The notes: a model not told the origin generated them from the letters alone. A DNA stretch of 16,542 nt from an uncultured Lachnospiraceae bacterium (GCA_947564305.1 CANOBT010000123.1:1-16542); one strand, 5' to 3'. Numbered from the stretch's first letter, positions 1-7,481 are shown. Program-made: numbers and translations.

Positions 1-61
1 GCACTCTCCGTCTGCTATGAACGGTTCTGTAAAGATTATGTGCTTTAGCGGAATGACAAGG

Positions 62-391
62 TTAAATCTCCAGCTTATCTGATCCGTATTTATGTAAGAT
101 TTGCGCCAGGACATCTTTATGCCTGTCCTCTGCATCTTCGTATATTTCCTTTAAAGTTTCCAGCTCCTTCTGTGTCAGTGAATTGACGTGCGGATTGTAG
201 TGCCCTCCTATAAAAACTCCGCCCGCACCCCCCGGCTTCGTATAGATTGGATACGCAAAAGATAGAGCCTGAATGTCATTTTTTATTGTGCGGACAGCCA
301 CATCAAATTCGTCTGCCAGCTCTTTCGTTGTAATATGGCGCCGGACAATCAAAATGCTGATTATCTCATTTCTACGTTCAGCAGCATTCAT
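62..391 (-). CDS. Small HTH (DeoR/HTH_11-like) transcriptional regulator
   Basis: A 109-residue protein. Residues about 5-45 form a winged-helix HTH of the HTH_11/DeoR type: the recognition-helix region reads TTKELADEFDVAVRTIKNDI, typical of regulators that begin with this domain. Residues 46-70 contain a glycine-rich wing, and the C-terminal 40 residues are a charged helix with no ligand-binding domain. Full-length DeoR or YobV-type regulators are much longer, so this is a DNA-binding domain with a short tail. The ATG start is supported by an AAAGGAGGT site about six bases upstream. It is transcribed away from the mob genes and shares the 392-508 region with their promoter, so it may regulate the neighbouring mobile module; that role is inference. 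Its target is not recognisable from sequence. Confidence 0.8.
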   Translation of the reverse strand: MNAAERRNEIISILIVRRHITTKELADEFDVAVRTIKNDIQALSFAYPIYTKPGGAGGVFIGGHYNPHVNSLTQKELETLKEIYEDAEDRHKDVLAQILHKYGSDKLEI

Positions 392-508
392 GCTCTACCT
401 CCTTTCTGCGAATTTTTTAAACTCATTCTATGGGTAGGGCAAATGAGCTGCACTAATAAAACAAATTTTTTGAACGTATTTTAGTTTAATTTCTCCGGCT
501 GTATTTTA

Positions 509-537
509 TTGACTTTCCTTTTGCTGCTTGTTAAAAT
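509..537 (+). promoter_or_regulatory. Sigma-A-like promoter ahead of the mobC-relaxase pair
   Basis: A TTGACT -35 box (509-514), a 17-base spacer and a TAAAAT -10 box (532-537) each match the sigma-A consensus at five of six positions. Transcription would start near 544 and run through about 420 untranslated bases into mobC. This is sequence matching only; the spacing and orientation make it the best plus-strand promoter candidate I found in the left part. Confidence 0.55.
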
Positions 538-606
538 CTTTAATGGATAAAATCATAAATATTTAAATGGATGCACCCAAACTGCTATAAACCGATGCAG
601 GGCAAT

Positions 607-636
607 ACTGCCTTGTTTTGGACGTGGCAGTTTTTT
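607..636 (+). terminator. Terminator-like hairpin in the mob leader (possible attenuator)
   Basis: ACTGCC (607-612) pairs with GGCAGT (626-631) over a 13-base loop and is followed directly by a T run (631-636). The stem is only six base pairs, so it would be a weak terminator. It lies between the predicted promoter at 509-537 and mobC, where it could reduce read-through into the mobilization genes. Confidence 0.4.
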
Positions 637-685
637 ATTTCCCATGCAATGCACGGAAACCGGACATCCTCACAGTTCTCCGAAA

Positions 686-802
686 ACAGGCGGAAACGCC
701 TGTATGGGTTTTAAGCAGGCTGCCTATGCAGCCTAAAACCCGCAAATTCCCTACGGGCAATTTGCCATGAATAGCAAGCACTGGTTGCGTTTATACGCAA
801 CC
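686..802 (+). other. Candidate origin of transfer (oriT): four tandem hairpins
   Basis: This non-coding stretch holds four consecutive inverted repeats. First, ACAGGCG / CGCCTGT (686-692 / 697-703) with a GAAA loop. Second, a compound hairpin with GGGTTTT / AAAACCC outside (706-712 / 735-741) and AGGCTGC / GCAGCCT inside (717-723 / 728-734). Third, GCAAATT / AATTTGC (742-748 / 759-765) with CCC / GGG inside. Fourth, GGTTGCGT / ACGCAACC (783-790 / 795-802) with a four-base loop. Origins of transfer usually lie just upstream of the relaxosome accessory gene and contain inverted repeats next to nic, which fits this position 166 bases before mobC. I cannot locate the nick site. The rest of the 392-967 interval holds the promoter and leader hairpin, and no supported gene. 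Confidence 0.55.
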
Positions 803-967
803 TTCAAAAACGCCCCTTTCCACCTGCAGGGAAATGCACATTTTTGAACACATGGGAGAACCCCTGACCCCCGAAAAAACGGAACAAAAACGCCGGACTC
901 CAAAAGGGAATGCCAGGCCATATTTCCCCATAAAACCATCAAGAACCAGAAAGAAAGGAATCATAAA

Positions 968-1324
968 ATGGACAAACACCGAAACAAAAAACGTTCCCGG
1001 AAAAACCAAATCATCCTCTATCTGAGCGACGATGAAAAATTCATCCTCAACGAAAAAACCAAACTGTCCGGCATGACAAGCAGGTCCGCTTTCCTGCGGC
1101 AGTTGATTGTGTATGGATTTGTCTATGACGTGGACTACACGGAGCTGCATGAATACAACACCCTCCTCTCACGCATCGGCACGAACCTCAATCAGATTGC
1201 AAAACGCATGAACGCAACCGGGCACGTTTACGACGCCGATGTGAAACAAGTAAAAAAGCTAATGGAGGAAATATGGCATACACAAAAATCCATGCTATCA
1301 AAGCAACCTTACCTAAAGCAATAA
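968..1324 (+). CDS. mobC: MobC-like relaxosome accessory protein
   Basis: A 118-residue basic protein of the bacterial mobilization protein MobC family, which helps the relaxase bind and melt oriT. Residues 1-14 are strongly basic. The region around 15-50 resembles the ribbon-helix-helix DNA-binding part (ILYLSDDEKFILNEK, then an SRSAFLRQL helix). Residues 66-85 carry the family signature LSRIGTNLNQIAKRMNATG. The start ATG has an AAAGGA site about eight bases upstream. The 3' end overlaps the relaxase start by 52 bases in another frame, so the two are co-transcribed and probably translationally coupled. The candidate oriT lies just upstream. The length is normal for the family. Confidence 0.9.
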   Translation: MDKHRNKKRSRKNQIILYLSDDEKFILNEKTKLSGMTSRSAFLRQLIVYGFVYDVDYTELHEYNTLLSRIGTNLNQIAKRMNATGHVYDADVKQVKKLMEEIWHTQKSMLSKQPYLKQ

Positions 1325-2673
1325 AATACATCACAGACCCCGGCAAAACGGATGGGCAGACACTGATCTCCACCTTTGCCTGCGGCGCGGAAACTGCCGC
1401 CTTTGATTTCCAGTATGCCCTCTCAAAAACAAAGGAATCTGACCCAAACAAGGCTTTCCACCTGATACAGTCTTTCTTCCCTGGCGAGGTCAGTTATGAG
1501 GAAGCGCATAAGGTAGGAGTGGAGCTTGCCGACAAAGTTTTAGAGGGGAAATATTCCTATGTCGTGTCCACGCACATTGACAAAGGGCATATCCATAACC
1601 ACATCATTTTTTGCGCCGCCGATAACATCGACCATAAAAAATACAATGACTGCAAAAAATCCTACTGGCGCATCCAAAACCTAAGTGATGAGCTGTGTAC
1701 GGAACATGGCTTGTCCGTCATTTCCCCAAGCGGCGGGCGCGGGAAAACTTATAAGGAATGGCTTTCGGACAAACAGGGCGATGCATGGAAAACCAAGCTA
1801 AAAATACACATTGACGAAGCCATAAAACAATCGGAAAGTTATGAGGATTTCTGCGCCCTTATCCGGGCAAAAGGCTACGAAATAAAGGGCGGGGAATTCG
1901 GTGAAAAGACACCAAAATATATCGCTTTCCGTCCTCTGGACAGAGAGCATTTTGTCCGTGGCAGCGCAAAGTCTTTGGGTGCGGAATACACCAAAGAACG
2001 GATTAAGGAACGCATTGAAACAAACGCCCTTGCGCCACAGAAAAAGCGTGTCCCATTCCCCGCCAGAAAGAGGCCGCCTGTCAAAGATTTTTCCAAGAGA
2101 AGAATCATCGACACCACTGAAGAAAAATTTGCAGACAGCCCCGGCCTGAAACACTGGGCCGACATTCAGAATCTCAAAACAGCAGCCGCAAGTTACAGTG
2201 AAGCAGGCTCCATTGCCGAGCTTGAAAAGCAGATTTCCATCAAGTCCGAGTTTGCAAAAACGGCACGAAAGAGCCTTGTGGAAACCGAACACCAGCTAAA
2301 GGATTTAGGGCAGATTTTAAAGTATGCCGAGCAGTATAAAACCAACCGCATCTATCATATCCGCTATCAGAAATCAAAAGATAAGGACAGATACCTGCGC
2401 CAGCACGAAACGGAACTTTTACTCCACGACGGCGCGGAAAATATGCTGAAACGCTTCGGTATCAATCCCAAAAACCTCAACGTCGAAAAGCTCCGCAGCG
2501 ACTATGACGCCCTCTATCAAAAAAAGACGGCTTTGCAACAAACCTGCAAGTCTGCCGGAAAGGAAATCTCTGACCTTAACCGGAAACTGGATAACCTCAA
2601 CCAGTATCTCAGCAGGGCTTCCGAGCAGCCGTCTGTTGATAAAAAATCAGATAAAAACATTCATTCCCTCTAA
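1273..2673 (+). CDS. MobP-type relaxase (MobA/VirD2 family)
   Basis: A 466-residue relaxase that should nick oriT and lead the DNA strand during conjugative mobilization. The N-terminal 200 residues are the catalytic domain. Tyr19 in AIKYITDP is the likely nucleophile (motif I); FHLIQSFFPGE (63-72) is a typical family motif. The metal-binding histidine motif HIDKGHIHNH (101-110) supplies His101, His106, His108 and His110 (motif III). The C-terminal part, from about residue 290, is rich in charged heptads and likely forms coiled coils that contact the relaxosome or coupling protein. The ATG is preceded by GGAGGAA at close spacing and lies inside the end of mobC. No type IV secretion, integrase or replication gene is seen here, so the element would need a helper or extends beyond the window on the left. 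Confidence 0.93.
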   Translation: MAYTKIHAIKATLPKAIKYITDPGKTDGQTLISTFACGAETAAFDFQYALSKTKESDPNKAFHLIQSFFPGEVSYEEAHKVGVELADKVLEGKYSYVVSTHIDKGHIHNHIIFCAADNIDHKKYNDCKKSYWRIQNLSDELCTEHGLSVISPSGGRGKTYKEWLSDKQGDAWKTKLKIHIDEAIKQSESYEDFCALIRAKGYEIKGGEFGEKTPKYIAFRPLDREHFVRGSAKSLGAEYTKERIKERIETNALAPQKKRVPFPARKRPPVKDFSKRRIIDTTEEKFADSPGLKHWADIQNLKTAAASYSEAGSIAELEKQISIKSEFAKTARKSLVETEHQLKDLGQILKYAEQYKTNRIYHIRYQKSKDKDRYLRQHETELLLHDGAENMLKRFGINPKNLNVEKLRSDYDALYQKKTALQQTCKSAGKEISDLNRKLDNLNQYLSRASEQPSVDKKSDKNIHSL

Positions 2674-2683
2674 ATTCTGGCAT

Positions 2684-2731
2684 AAAAAAGGTGTATCATT
2701 TTGAAGCTTACCGCTCCGCCACGATACACCT
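2684..2731 (-). terminator. Rho-independent-like terminator after the XRE regulator
   Basis: Read on the minus strand, a nine-base stem (2723-2731 with 2689-2697, AGGTGTATC / GATACACCT) is followed by a T tract (2688-2684). The 25-base loop is long for a terminator. It lies 50 bases after the stop of the XRE gene and 11 bases after the stop of the convergent relaxase, so it separates the two units. Confidence 0.55.
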
Positions 2732-2780
2732 AGATGCCTCGTATCCATGTAAGTTCAATTCTGTTATCTATATTTCCTTA

Positions 2781-3119
2781 TCACTTCCCTAACGTGCCAA
2801 GCGTCTGTGCCATAAACTCCAAAACATCTACCAAATACAATGCCTGGGTTTCCGTGCAATCCATCAATATCCTCTGCGCTTTCAAAACACACTCCCCCTT
2901 CACTGTCTTTGCTTCATTTTTTACAGCCACCTCGGCTTCCAAAACTTCCATAATTTTATTGTATGTGCTAATTCCAGGCTGCCTTGATCCTGCTTCAATC
3001 TTTTTCAGATGCGAATCGCTAATCCCGACAGCCTCCGAAAGTTCTCCTCTTGTCATTCCTTTCCCCTCACGTAATATTCTTATAACTTTTCCCATGTTTG
3101 TACTTTCAAGGTTTATCAT
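2781..3119 (-). CDS. Small XRE-family (HTH_3) transcriptional regulator
   Basis: A 112-residue protein. Residues 9-60 are a lambda-Cro/C1-type HTH: GKVIRILREGKGMTRGELSE is followed by AVGISDSHLKKIEAGSRQP, with the usual turn and the recognition helix SDSHLKKIE. The C-terminal half is helical and acidic and is not a known effector domain; it includes a short LYLVDVLEF helix that may mediate dimerisation. The ATG has an AGGGGGT site six to seven bases upstream. A promoter with a perfect TATAAT lies directly upstream. Such proteins often control mobile elements, and it sits convergent to the relaxase, but no target is proven. A plus-strand reading frame overlaps it; the HTH match, ribosome site and promoter make the minus-strand gene the real one. 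Confidence 0.85.
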   Translation of the reverse strand: MINLESTNMGKVIRILREGKGMTRGELSEAVGISDSHLKKIEAGSRQPGISTYNKIMEVLEAEVAVKNEAKTVKGECVLKAQRILMDCTETQALYLVDVLEFMAQTLGTLGK

Positions 3120-3144
3120 GTTCGTACCCCCTGCAGGTGTGTTT

Positions 3145-3173
3145 ATTATAGATTTGCCCCATCTTTTTGAAAA
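3145..3173 (-). promoter_or_regulatory. Promoter of the XRE regulator
   Basis: On the minus strand, TTTTCA (3173-3168) is followed by a 17-base spacer and a perfect TATAAT -10 box (3150-3145). The gene's start codon is at 3119. The -35 box matches four of six consensus bases. One of two related 18- to 19-base repeats covers the -35 region, which suggests repression at this site. Confidence 0.6.
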
Positions 3174-3213
3174 GGGACTATTCTGTCTTTATTTTGCAAA
3201 GGGGACAATTCAG
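3168..3213. repeat. Two imperfect direct repeats at the XRE promoter
   Basis: TGAAAAGGGACTATTCTG (3168-3185) and TGCAAAGGGGACAATTCAG (3195-3213) share most positions and lie 27 bases apart start to start. The first covers the -35 box of the XRE promoter. They could be operators for the XRE protein. An alternative is a remnant of an insertion-sequence end: IS21-family ends carry repeated short sequences rich in TGTCCC, which these resemble on the minus strand. No transposase is present nearby. Confidence 0.4.
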
Positions 3214-3372
3214 ATTTTACCCCTTTTTTCAACATCATTCGCTTTCAATATCCGCCCGTTTGTGGCACAGTCAGTTATGTTTCAACAACGCGCTTTCCTT
3301 TTTTGTCAAAATGTTTTTACCTCTATGCAAAGATTTTACTTAATTTCTTCACAATAGCTCCTGTAACTGAGC

Positions 3373-3405
3373 AAGGGGGCAGGTGAATCAATCACCTGCC
3401 CCCTT
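3373..3405 (-). terminator. Perfect 14-bp inverted repeat after the DUF362 operon
   Basis: AAGGGGGCAGGTGA (3373-3386) and TCACCTGCCCCCTT (3392-3405) form a perfect GC-rich stem with a five-base loop. It lies about 100 bases downstream of the last gene of the long minus-strand cluster and probably ends or stabilises its transcript. No T run follows on either strand, so it is not a textbook intrinsic terminator. The remainder of the 3214-3502 interval shows no gene I can support. Confidence 0.5.
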
Positions 3406-3502
3406 ACACAGCTTTATCTTCTATTTACCTGATCCGCCAAGTAATCCGGCATATAATTCTTTGCGCTCCGCTCCTCCTTCTAAATCACAGTGTCCCTGCC
3501 TT

Positions 3503-5041
3503 TCAGTGCATGATCTGTATTAGTTCTATCCCTTCCTTTTTTCCAAGGTTCCGGCTGTATTTTTTATCTATCGGATTATTCCAGTGTTCATGCGCGCCCA
3601 GGTTGTTTACTTTTTTCCCATTCCCATTTTGATATACGGTCCCTGACGGCGCGTTTTTGACCAGGCCCGCCTCATGCAGATAGTTTTCCACCGTGGCATT
3701 GTTTTTCAGGCTGTCGTTATTATTGACAACCGCAGGCTCATTCATGAGAAAATCTGCGCCGACGGAATCAATCGCGACCGGGTCCTGCGACACGAACACG
3801 CTGGAAGTATAATGCCCGTTAAAAGGGTACTGTTTCCATTTGGCGTTTTTTCCAGTAATGTCGTCCCCTTCTGACGGGGCACAGATCAGGGCATCCAGCA
3901 TATACAAAACCGTCTTGCCGCCCAGTTCCTCATTCGCCATCAGATCCACCAGCGGGCTGTAAATCCCCATCTCATCCATTGTCAGAAACTGGTGGAGATT
4001 CGCCCCTTCCGGCGGGCGCATGGCGTTTCCGTTGAGAAAAGAGCCGAAATGGTTTTTACCGCAGAGCGTGATCCCGTAGCTGTGCCCTTTCAGGTTTGCC
4101 AGGTTGATCACATAATCCGCCTCTGTCACGCAGGTGGGAAGGTAATTGACCGCGCCCTTAAAAGGGTAAGACCACTGAATCCGTTTTGACTTGTCTGCCA
4201 CGCCGTTTTTCCTCCCCGTAAATTTCACGCCCTCAAGCTCTCCCGCAGTACATAAATCAACCATATACTCCGGAAATATCCGGGAGACATCATAGACGGT
4301 AATGTCAGACGGCTTTATGCCCGCGTCTTCCACCAGGGAAATCAGGAGGCATTTCAGCAATACCGGATTGGTATAGCTCATCTTCGTCCTGCCGCTGTCG
4401 TCATCGTCAAACACGCCGGAGCCGTTGATGTTTGCCTTAATCGCGATCTTGGCGCTTTTCTTGTTTTTCCCGTTCTTTGCGGCAAATAGCTTTTTCCATC
4501 CTTTTTCCGGCTTTTTTGCACCTCCCAGCGACGATATGCTCTCCCGCACCATCGCAAGTATGGTATCCTCGTCGAAATGCTCCGTTTTCCACCAGTACCC
4601 TTTTCCGTCCCATTTGACAGATTTCGGGTTATGGCTCCACACCACACGGCCGGGTTTTGCCCCTACGCCTTTTCCAAAAGGTTTATGTTCCGGGTATATG
4701 GCTTTGGTCTTCTTCACCGTTACGTCTGCCGTAAGTTTCTTCGTCACTTTCCTGCCGGATTTTTTGTATGCCACTTTGCAGGTAATGACAGCCTTCCCCT
4801 CTTTTTTGCCTGTAACTGTCCCTCCTTTTACGCCGGCTATTCTTTTATTGCTGCTTTTCCACGAAACTTTTGCCCCTGCCGGATTATTTTTTAATTTAAT
4901 GGTTTTTGAAATCCCAACACGCAAAGTGATCTTCTTTGTGCTGAGGGCAGGCGCATTTTTCCGGGAAGCGCCATATGCAGGAAGTGTGCCTGAAACCATC
5001 AGCAGAACCGCAAGCAGCATGGATATTATTTTTTTCGCCAT
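3503..5041 (-). CDS. Secreted DUF362 protein with N-terminal Big_2-like domain
   Basis: A 512-residue exported protein. The ATG at 5041 is preferred over an upstream GTG (5059) because an AGAAGG site precedes it and it is directly followed by a signal peptide: KK, then a hydrophobic stretch (residues 5-20) and an AYGA cleavage region near 24. Residues about 30-110 resemble a bacterial Ig-like Big_2 domain (LSTKKITLRVGISKTIKL, VSWKSSNKRIAGV, GKAVITCKVAYKK) and are very lysine-rich, so they may bind the cell wall. Residues about 118-512 are a DUF362 domain with conserved FVSQDPVAIDSVGADF (416-431) and GITLCGKNHFGSF (323-335). Cys264, Cys304, Cys327 and Cys387 are shared with the upstream paralogue. 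DUF362 has no settled biochemical role. The gene follows its paralogue by 36 bases and closes the operon. Confidence 0.85.
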   Translation of the reverse strand: MAKKIISMLLAVLLMVSGTLPAYGASRKNAPALSTKKITLRVGISKTIKLKNNPAGAKVSWKSSNKRIAGVKGGTVTGKKEGKAVITCKVAYKKSGRKVTKKLTADVTVKKTKAIYPEHKPFGKGVGAKPGRVVWSHNPKSVKWDGKGYWWKTEHFDEDTILAMVRESISSLGGAKKPEKGWKKLFAAKNGKNKKSAKIAIKANINGSGVFDDDDSGRTKMSYTNPVLLKCLLISLVEDAGIKPSDITVYDVSRIFPEYMVDLCTAGELEGVKFTGRKNGVADKSKRIQWSYPFKGAVNYLPTCVTEADYVINLANLKGHSYGITLCGKNHFGSFLNGNAMRPPEGANLHQFLTMDEMGIYSPLVDLMANEELGGKTVLYMLDALICAPSEGDDITGKNAKWKQYPFNGHYTSSVFVSQDPVAIDSVGADFLMNEPAVVNNNDSLKNNATVENYLHEAGLVKNAPSGTVYQNGNGKKVNNLGAHEHWNNPIDKKYSRNLGKKEGIELIQIMH

Positions 5042-5077
5042 AAAAACACCTTCTTTCACTATTTTAAAATGATACCC

Positions 5078-6511
5078 TTATTCTATCCGCACAAGCTCAA
5101 TCCCTTCATCCCCGCCAAGATTGCGGCTGTACATTTTTTCGGCCGAGTTGTTCCAGTGTTCATGGACGCCAAGGTTTTCCACCGTCTCCCTGTTTCCATT
5201 GTAATACAAAGTTCCGGAAGGCGCGCTATGGACCATGCCTGCCTCATGCAGATAATTCTCTACATTAGGATTGTCCCTTAAAGCCCCATTATGTTCCGTT
5301 ACCGCAGGCTCATTGATGAGAAAATCCGCTCCTACGGAATCGATCGCCACCGGGTCCTGCGAAACAAACACGCTGGAAGTATAATTTCCATCAAAAGGCG
5401 CCTGCTGCCATCTGGCCGTTTCTTCTGTAATGGAAGCGCCCTCAGATGTGGCACAGATCAGCGCATCCAGCATATACAGCACCGTTTTTCCGCCAAGCTG
5501 TTCGTTTGCCATCAAATCTGTAAGAGGGCTGTAAGTATCCATTTCATTCTTTGTTAAAAACTGATGTAGGTTTGCCCCTTCCGGCGGACGCATGGCATTT
5601 CCATTGATAAAAGAACCAAAATGATTTTTTCCGCAGAGTGTGATTCCATAGCTATGCCCTTTTAAATTTGCCAAATTGATCAGGTATTCTGCTTCTGTCA
5701 CGCAAGTGGGCAGGTAATTCACTGCTCCGCTAAACTCATATGACCAGTTAATCGGCACATTTTCATCGGCAATACCGTTCCTCCGATCCACAAAATGAAC
5801 TCCTTCCAATATCCCCTCCGTACACATTTCTACCATATAGTCCGGGAACAGCCTGGATACATCATATACGGTGATATCCTCCGGCGAGATACCGGCTTCC
5901 TCAACCAATGAGACCAACAATGCTTTCAGCAGGACAGGATTTGTATAACTCATCTGTGTTTCACCGGAAGTATCATCATCAAAGACACCGGAGCCATTGA
6001 TATTTGCCTTTATCGCGATCTTTTCCCCGGCTGCATAAGAAACACTTCCTTTCCCTCTGGCTGCATTATGCGCCTGAAACAATGCGTTCCAGCCCTCCCC
6101 TGCCGTTTTCTTTCCTCCAAGAGAAGCAATGCTGTCATCTACCATGTCCTGAATGACGGATTCCTCAAAATTTTCCGGCTTCCACCAGTATCCATCTCCA
6201 TCCCACAGCACGGAATCCGTATCATAATCCCATACCACACGCCCCGGCATGGCTCCGATCCCTTTCCCATACGGTTCATGCTGTGGGAAAACAGAATCAT
6301 AAGGATACTGGCTGGCGTAGATCTTCGTCCCCTCTGGCTGCTGTTCCAGGACGGAACCTACATCTTCGTCTCCCCCGGAGTCTTCCTGCAAAACGGTATT
6401 TTCTTCACTGCCATCTTCCGGAGAAGATTTTTGCTCATTCTGCTGCCCTCCGCACGCAGCGAGTAAACAGGCCATGATAACGCCCATCAATATACACAAA
6501 ATCTTCCTCAT
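5078..6511 (-). CDS. DUF362-domain lipoprotein
   Basis: A 477-residue protein with a lipoprotein signal: a basic start, a hydrophobic helix and the lipobox LLAAC with Cys20. Residues 21-65 are an acidic, Gln/Glu/Ser-rich linker. Residues about 78-477 are a DUF362 domain nearly colinear with the next gene's product, including FVSQDPVAIDSVGADF (382-397), GITLCGKNHFGSF (289-301), and Cys230, Cys270, Cys293 and Cys353. There is no Big_2-like domain here: a lipid anchor takes its place. The ATG overlaps the stop of the NudC gene (ATGA), with AAGGAGG nine bases upstream, so the genes are translationally coupled. The protein should face the outside of the membrane. Function is unknown; the context suggests a partner in electron transfer or ligand handling with the Fe-S proteins upstream. 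Confidence 0.87.
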   Translation of the reverse strand: MRKILCILMGVIMACLLAACGGQQNEQKSSPEDGSEENTVLQEDSGGDEDVGSVLEQQPEGTKIYASQYPYDSVFPQHEPYGKGIGAMPGRVVWDYDTDSVLWDGDGYWWKPENFEESVIQDMVDDSIASLGGKKTAGEGWNALFQAHNAARGKGSVSYAAGEKIAIKANINGSGVFDDDTSGETQMSYTNPVLLKALLVSLVEEAGISPEDITVYDVSRLFPDYMVEMCTEGILEGVHFVDRRNGIADENVPINWSYEFSGAVNYLPTCVTEAEYLINLANLKGHSYGITLCGKNHFGSFINGNAMRPPEGANLHQFLTKNEMDTYSPLTDLMANEQLGGKTVLYMLDALICATSEGASITEETARWQQAPFDGNYTSSVFVSQDPVAIDSVGADFLINEPAVTEHNGALRDNPNVENYLHEAGMVHSAPSGTLYYNGNRETVENLGVHEHWNNSAEKMYSRNLGGDEGIELVRIE

Positions 6512-7377
6512 AAACCAAGCGCCTCCTTTCGGTTTTTAAAGTGATCCATCATCTCATAAGTCAGGCTGATCCCATCATCCTTCATTTTCATATCACTTCT
6601 TGACACCCATTCCGCTTCCGAGAGTTCCATCCCGTCAAGCATGATCTCCCCGCTCCCGTCAAGTTCACAGAAGAACCCCAAAAGCAACGTATCCGAAAAC
6701 GGCCACGGCTGGCTTTTATAATATCTCAGATTCTTCACTCTTACCCCGACTTCCTCCATCACCTCACGCTGGACTGTTTCCTCAATGGTTTCACCCACTT
6801 CGGCAAATCCTGCAATCAGAGAGTAGCGTGTGCCGTCCCTTTTGTCTGCATACTTTGTCATCAGTATTTTATCTTGATGGACTACTCCTACGATAACAGC
6901 AGGAGAAATTTTCGGATATACTGTATTTCCACAACATGGACAGTACAAAATCCGCTCCTTCTCTCCAGGTATCAATTTCTCCCCGCAAAATCCACAAAAG
7001 CGGTTATTATGATACCATCTGTTCAGTTGGATCGCCGTCCCACAAGCAAAATATAGCCACTTCGGCGTATAAATACCTGAACCGCTTAACCGGTATAACT
7101 GATATTCGGACTCTTTCTGCCAATATTCCACCATCTCTTTTTCCATTTCCATGCTTTGGATATAAGGCATAAAAACAGGCTGTCCGTCAATAGAAAATAA
7201 ATATACGCTCTGAAATGCCCTTACGCTAAGTTCACGCAGTTTCGGGACAGAAATCTCCCCATTTTCCTCTTTCAAAAGAACCTTATCCTCATAGGCATAA
7301 ATGACATATGCCTCCTCATCTGCATTTACATTCTTATATTGGTTATCAAATATTTTTGGGGCAATATCCTGAATCAT
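6508..7377 (-). CDS. nudC: NudC-type NAD+/NADH pyrophosphatase (Nudix hydrolase)
   Basis: A 289-residue Nudix hydrolase that would cleave NAD(H) to NMN(H) and AMP and may remove NAD caps from RNA. A zinc ribbon is formed by Cys128, Cys131, Cys146 and Cys149. The Nudix box starts at Gly190 and fits GX5EX7REVXEEXG (Glu196, Arg204-Glu205-Val206, Glu208-Glu209, Gly211). SQPWPF at 222-227 is the NudC-specific motif that separates it from other Nudix proteins. I chose the ATG at 7377: it has AAAGGA upstream and gives the usual MIQDI start, whereas the longer frame to 7428 would read through hairpins. The gene follows the CcdA-like gene after 120 bases with a structured leader and overlaps the next gene by four bases. 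Its presence hints that NAD(H) turnover or pool size matters to the cluster, which is inference. Confidence 0.93.
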   Translation of the reverse strand: MIQDIAPKIFDNQYKNVNADEEAYVIYAYEDKVLLKEENGEISVPKLRELSVRAFQSVYLFSIDGQPVFMPYIQSMEMEKEMVEYWQKESEYQLYRLSGSGIYTPKWLYFACGTAIQLNRWYHNNRFCGFCGEKLIPGEKERILYCPCCGNTVYPKISPAVIVGVVHQDKILMTKYADKRDGTRYSLIAGFAEVGETIEETVQREVMEEVGVRVKNLRYYKSQPWPFSDTLLLGFFCELDGSGEIMLDGMELSEAEWVSRSDMKMKDDGISLTYEMMDHFKNRKEALGL

Positions 7378-7395
7378 ATCTCTCAAATCCTTTCT

Positions 7396-7481
7396 AAACG
7401 CCCAAAGGACGTTTTGAAAATTATGCACACAAAATCAAAGATTTTGGCGCATACACGGACAGCGCAGCAAGTGCGCAGTCC
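7396..7481 (-). repeat. Structured leader, copy 3 (upstream of nudC)
   Basis: Contains the shared hairpin GGACAGCGCA / TGCGCAGTCC (7457-7466 / 7472-7481) with loop GCAAG; nine of ten pairs form. A second stem pairs 7422-7436 with 7440-7453 with one bulge and one pair that is G-U only in minus-strand RNA. A third pairs AAACGCCC (7396-7403) with GGACGTTT (7407-7414), again with a pair that needs G-U on the minus strand. The third hairpin ends directly before the AAAGGA ribosome site of nudC (7388-7393). It starts 17 bases after the stop of the CcdA-like gene. Confidence 0.6.

Noticed and set aside
1..61. Possible gene end at the left edge
   Set aside because: The stretch is too short to support any frame and shows no motif or terminator.
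2734..3357. A 207-residue plus-strand open frame
   Set aside because: It is antisense to the XRE regulator, lacks a ribosome site, and its translation is low-complexity with no recognisable domain. The minus-strand gene has a clear HTH, ribosome site and promoter.
3145..3405. CRISPR-like repeat arrangement
   Set aside because: There are only two related units of differing length, followed by an unrelated palindrome. There is no regular spacing and no cas gene.
4425..5072. A 215-residue plus-strand open frame rich in Phe and Pro
   Set aside because: It mirrors the lysine-rich part of the secreted DUF362 gene on the other strand. The hydrophobic composition is the expected reverse complement of Lys and Glu codons.
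6455..6480. Look-alike of the shared hairpin loop (CGCAGCGAGT)
   Set aside because: It lies in the lipobox codons of the DUF362 lipoprotein and the flanks do not pair, so it is a chance match.
7378..7428. A 17-residue N-terminal extension of NudC
   Set aside because: The extra codons fall in hairpins of the leader, the ribosome site lies before the ATG at 7377, and NudC homologues begin near MIQDI.
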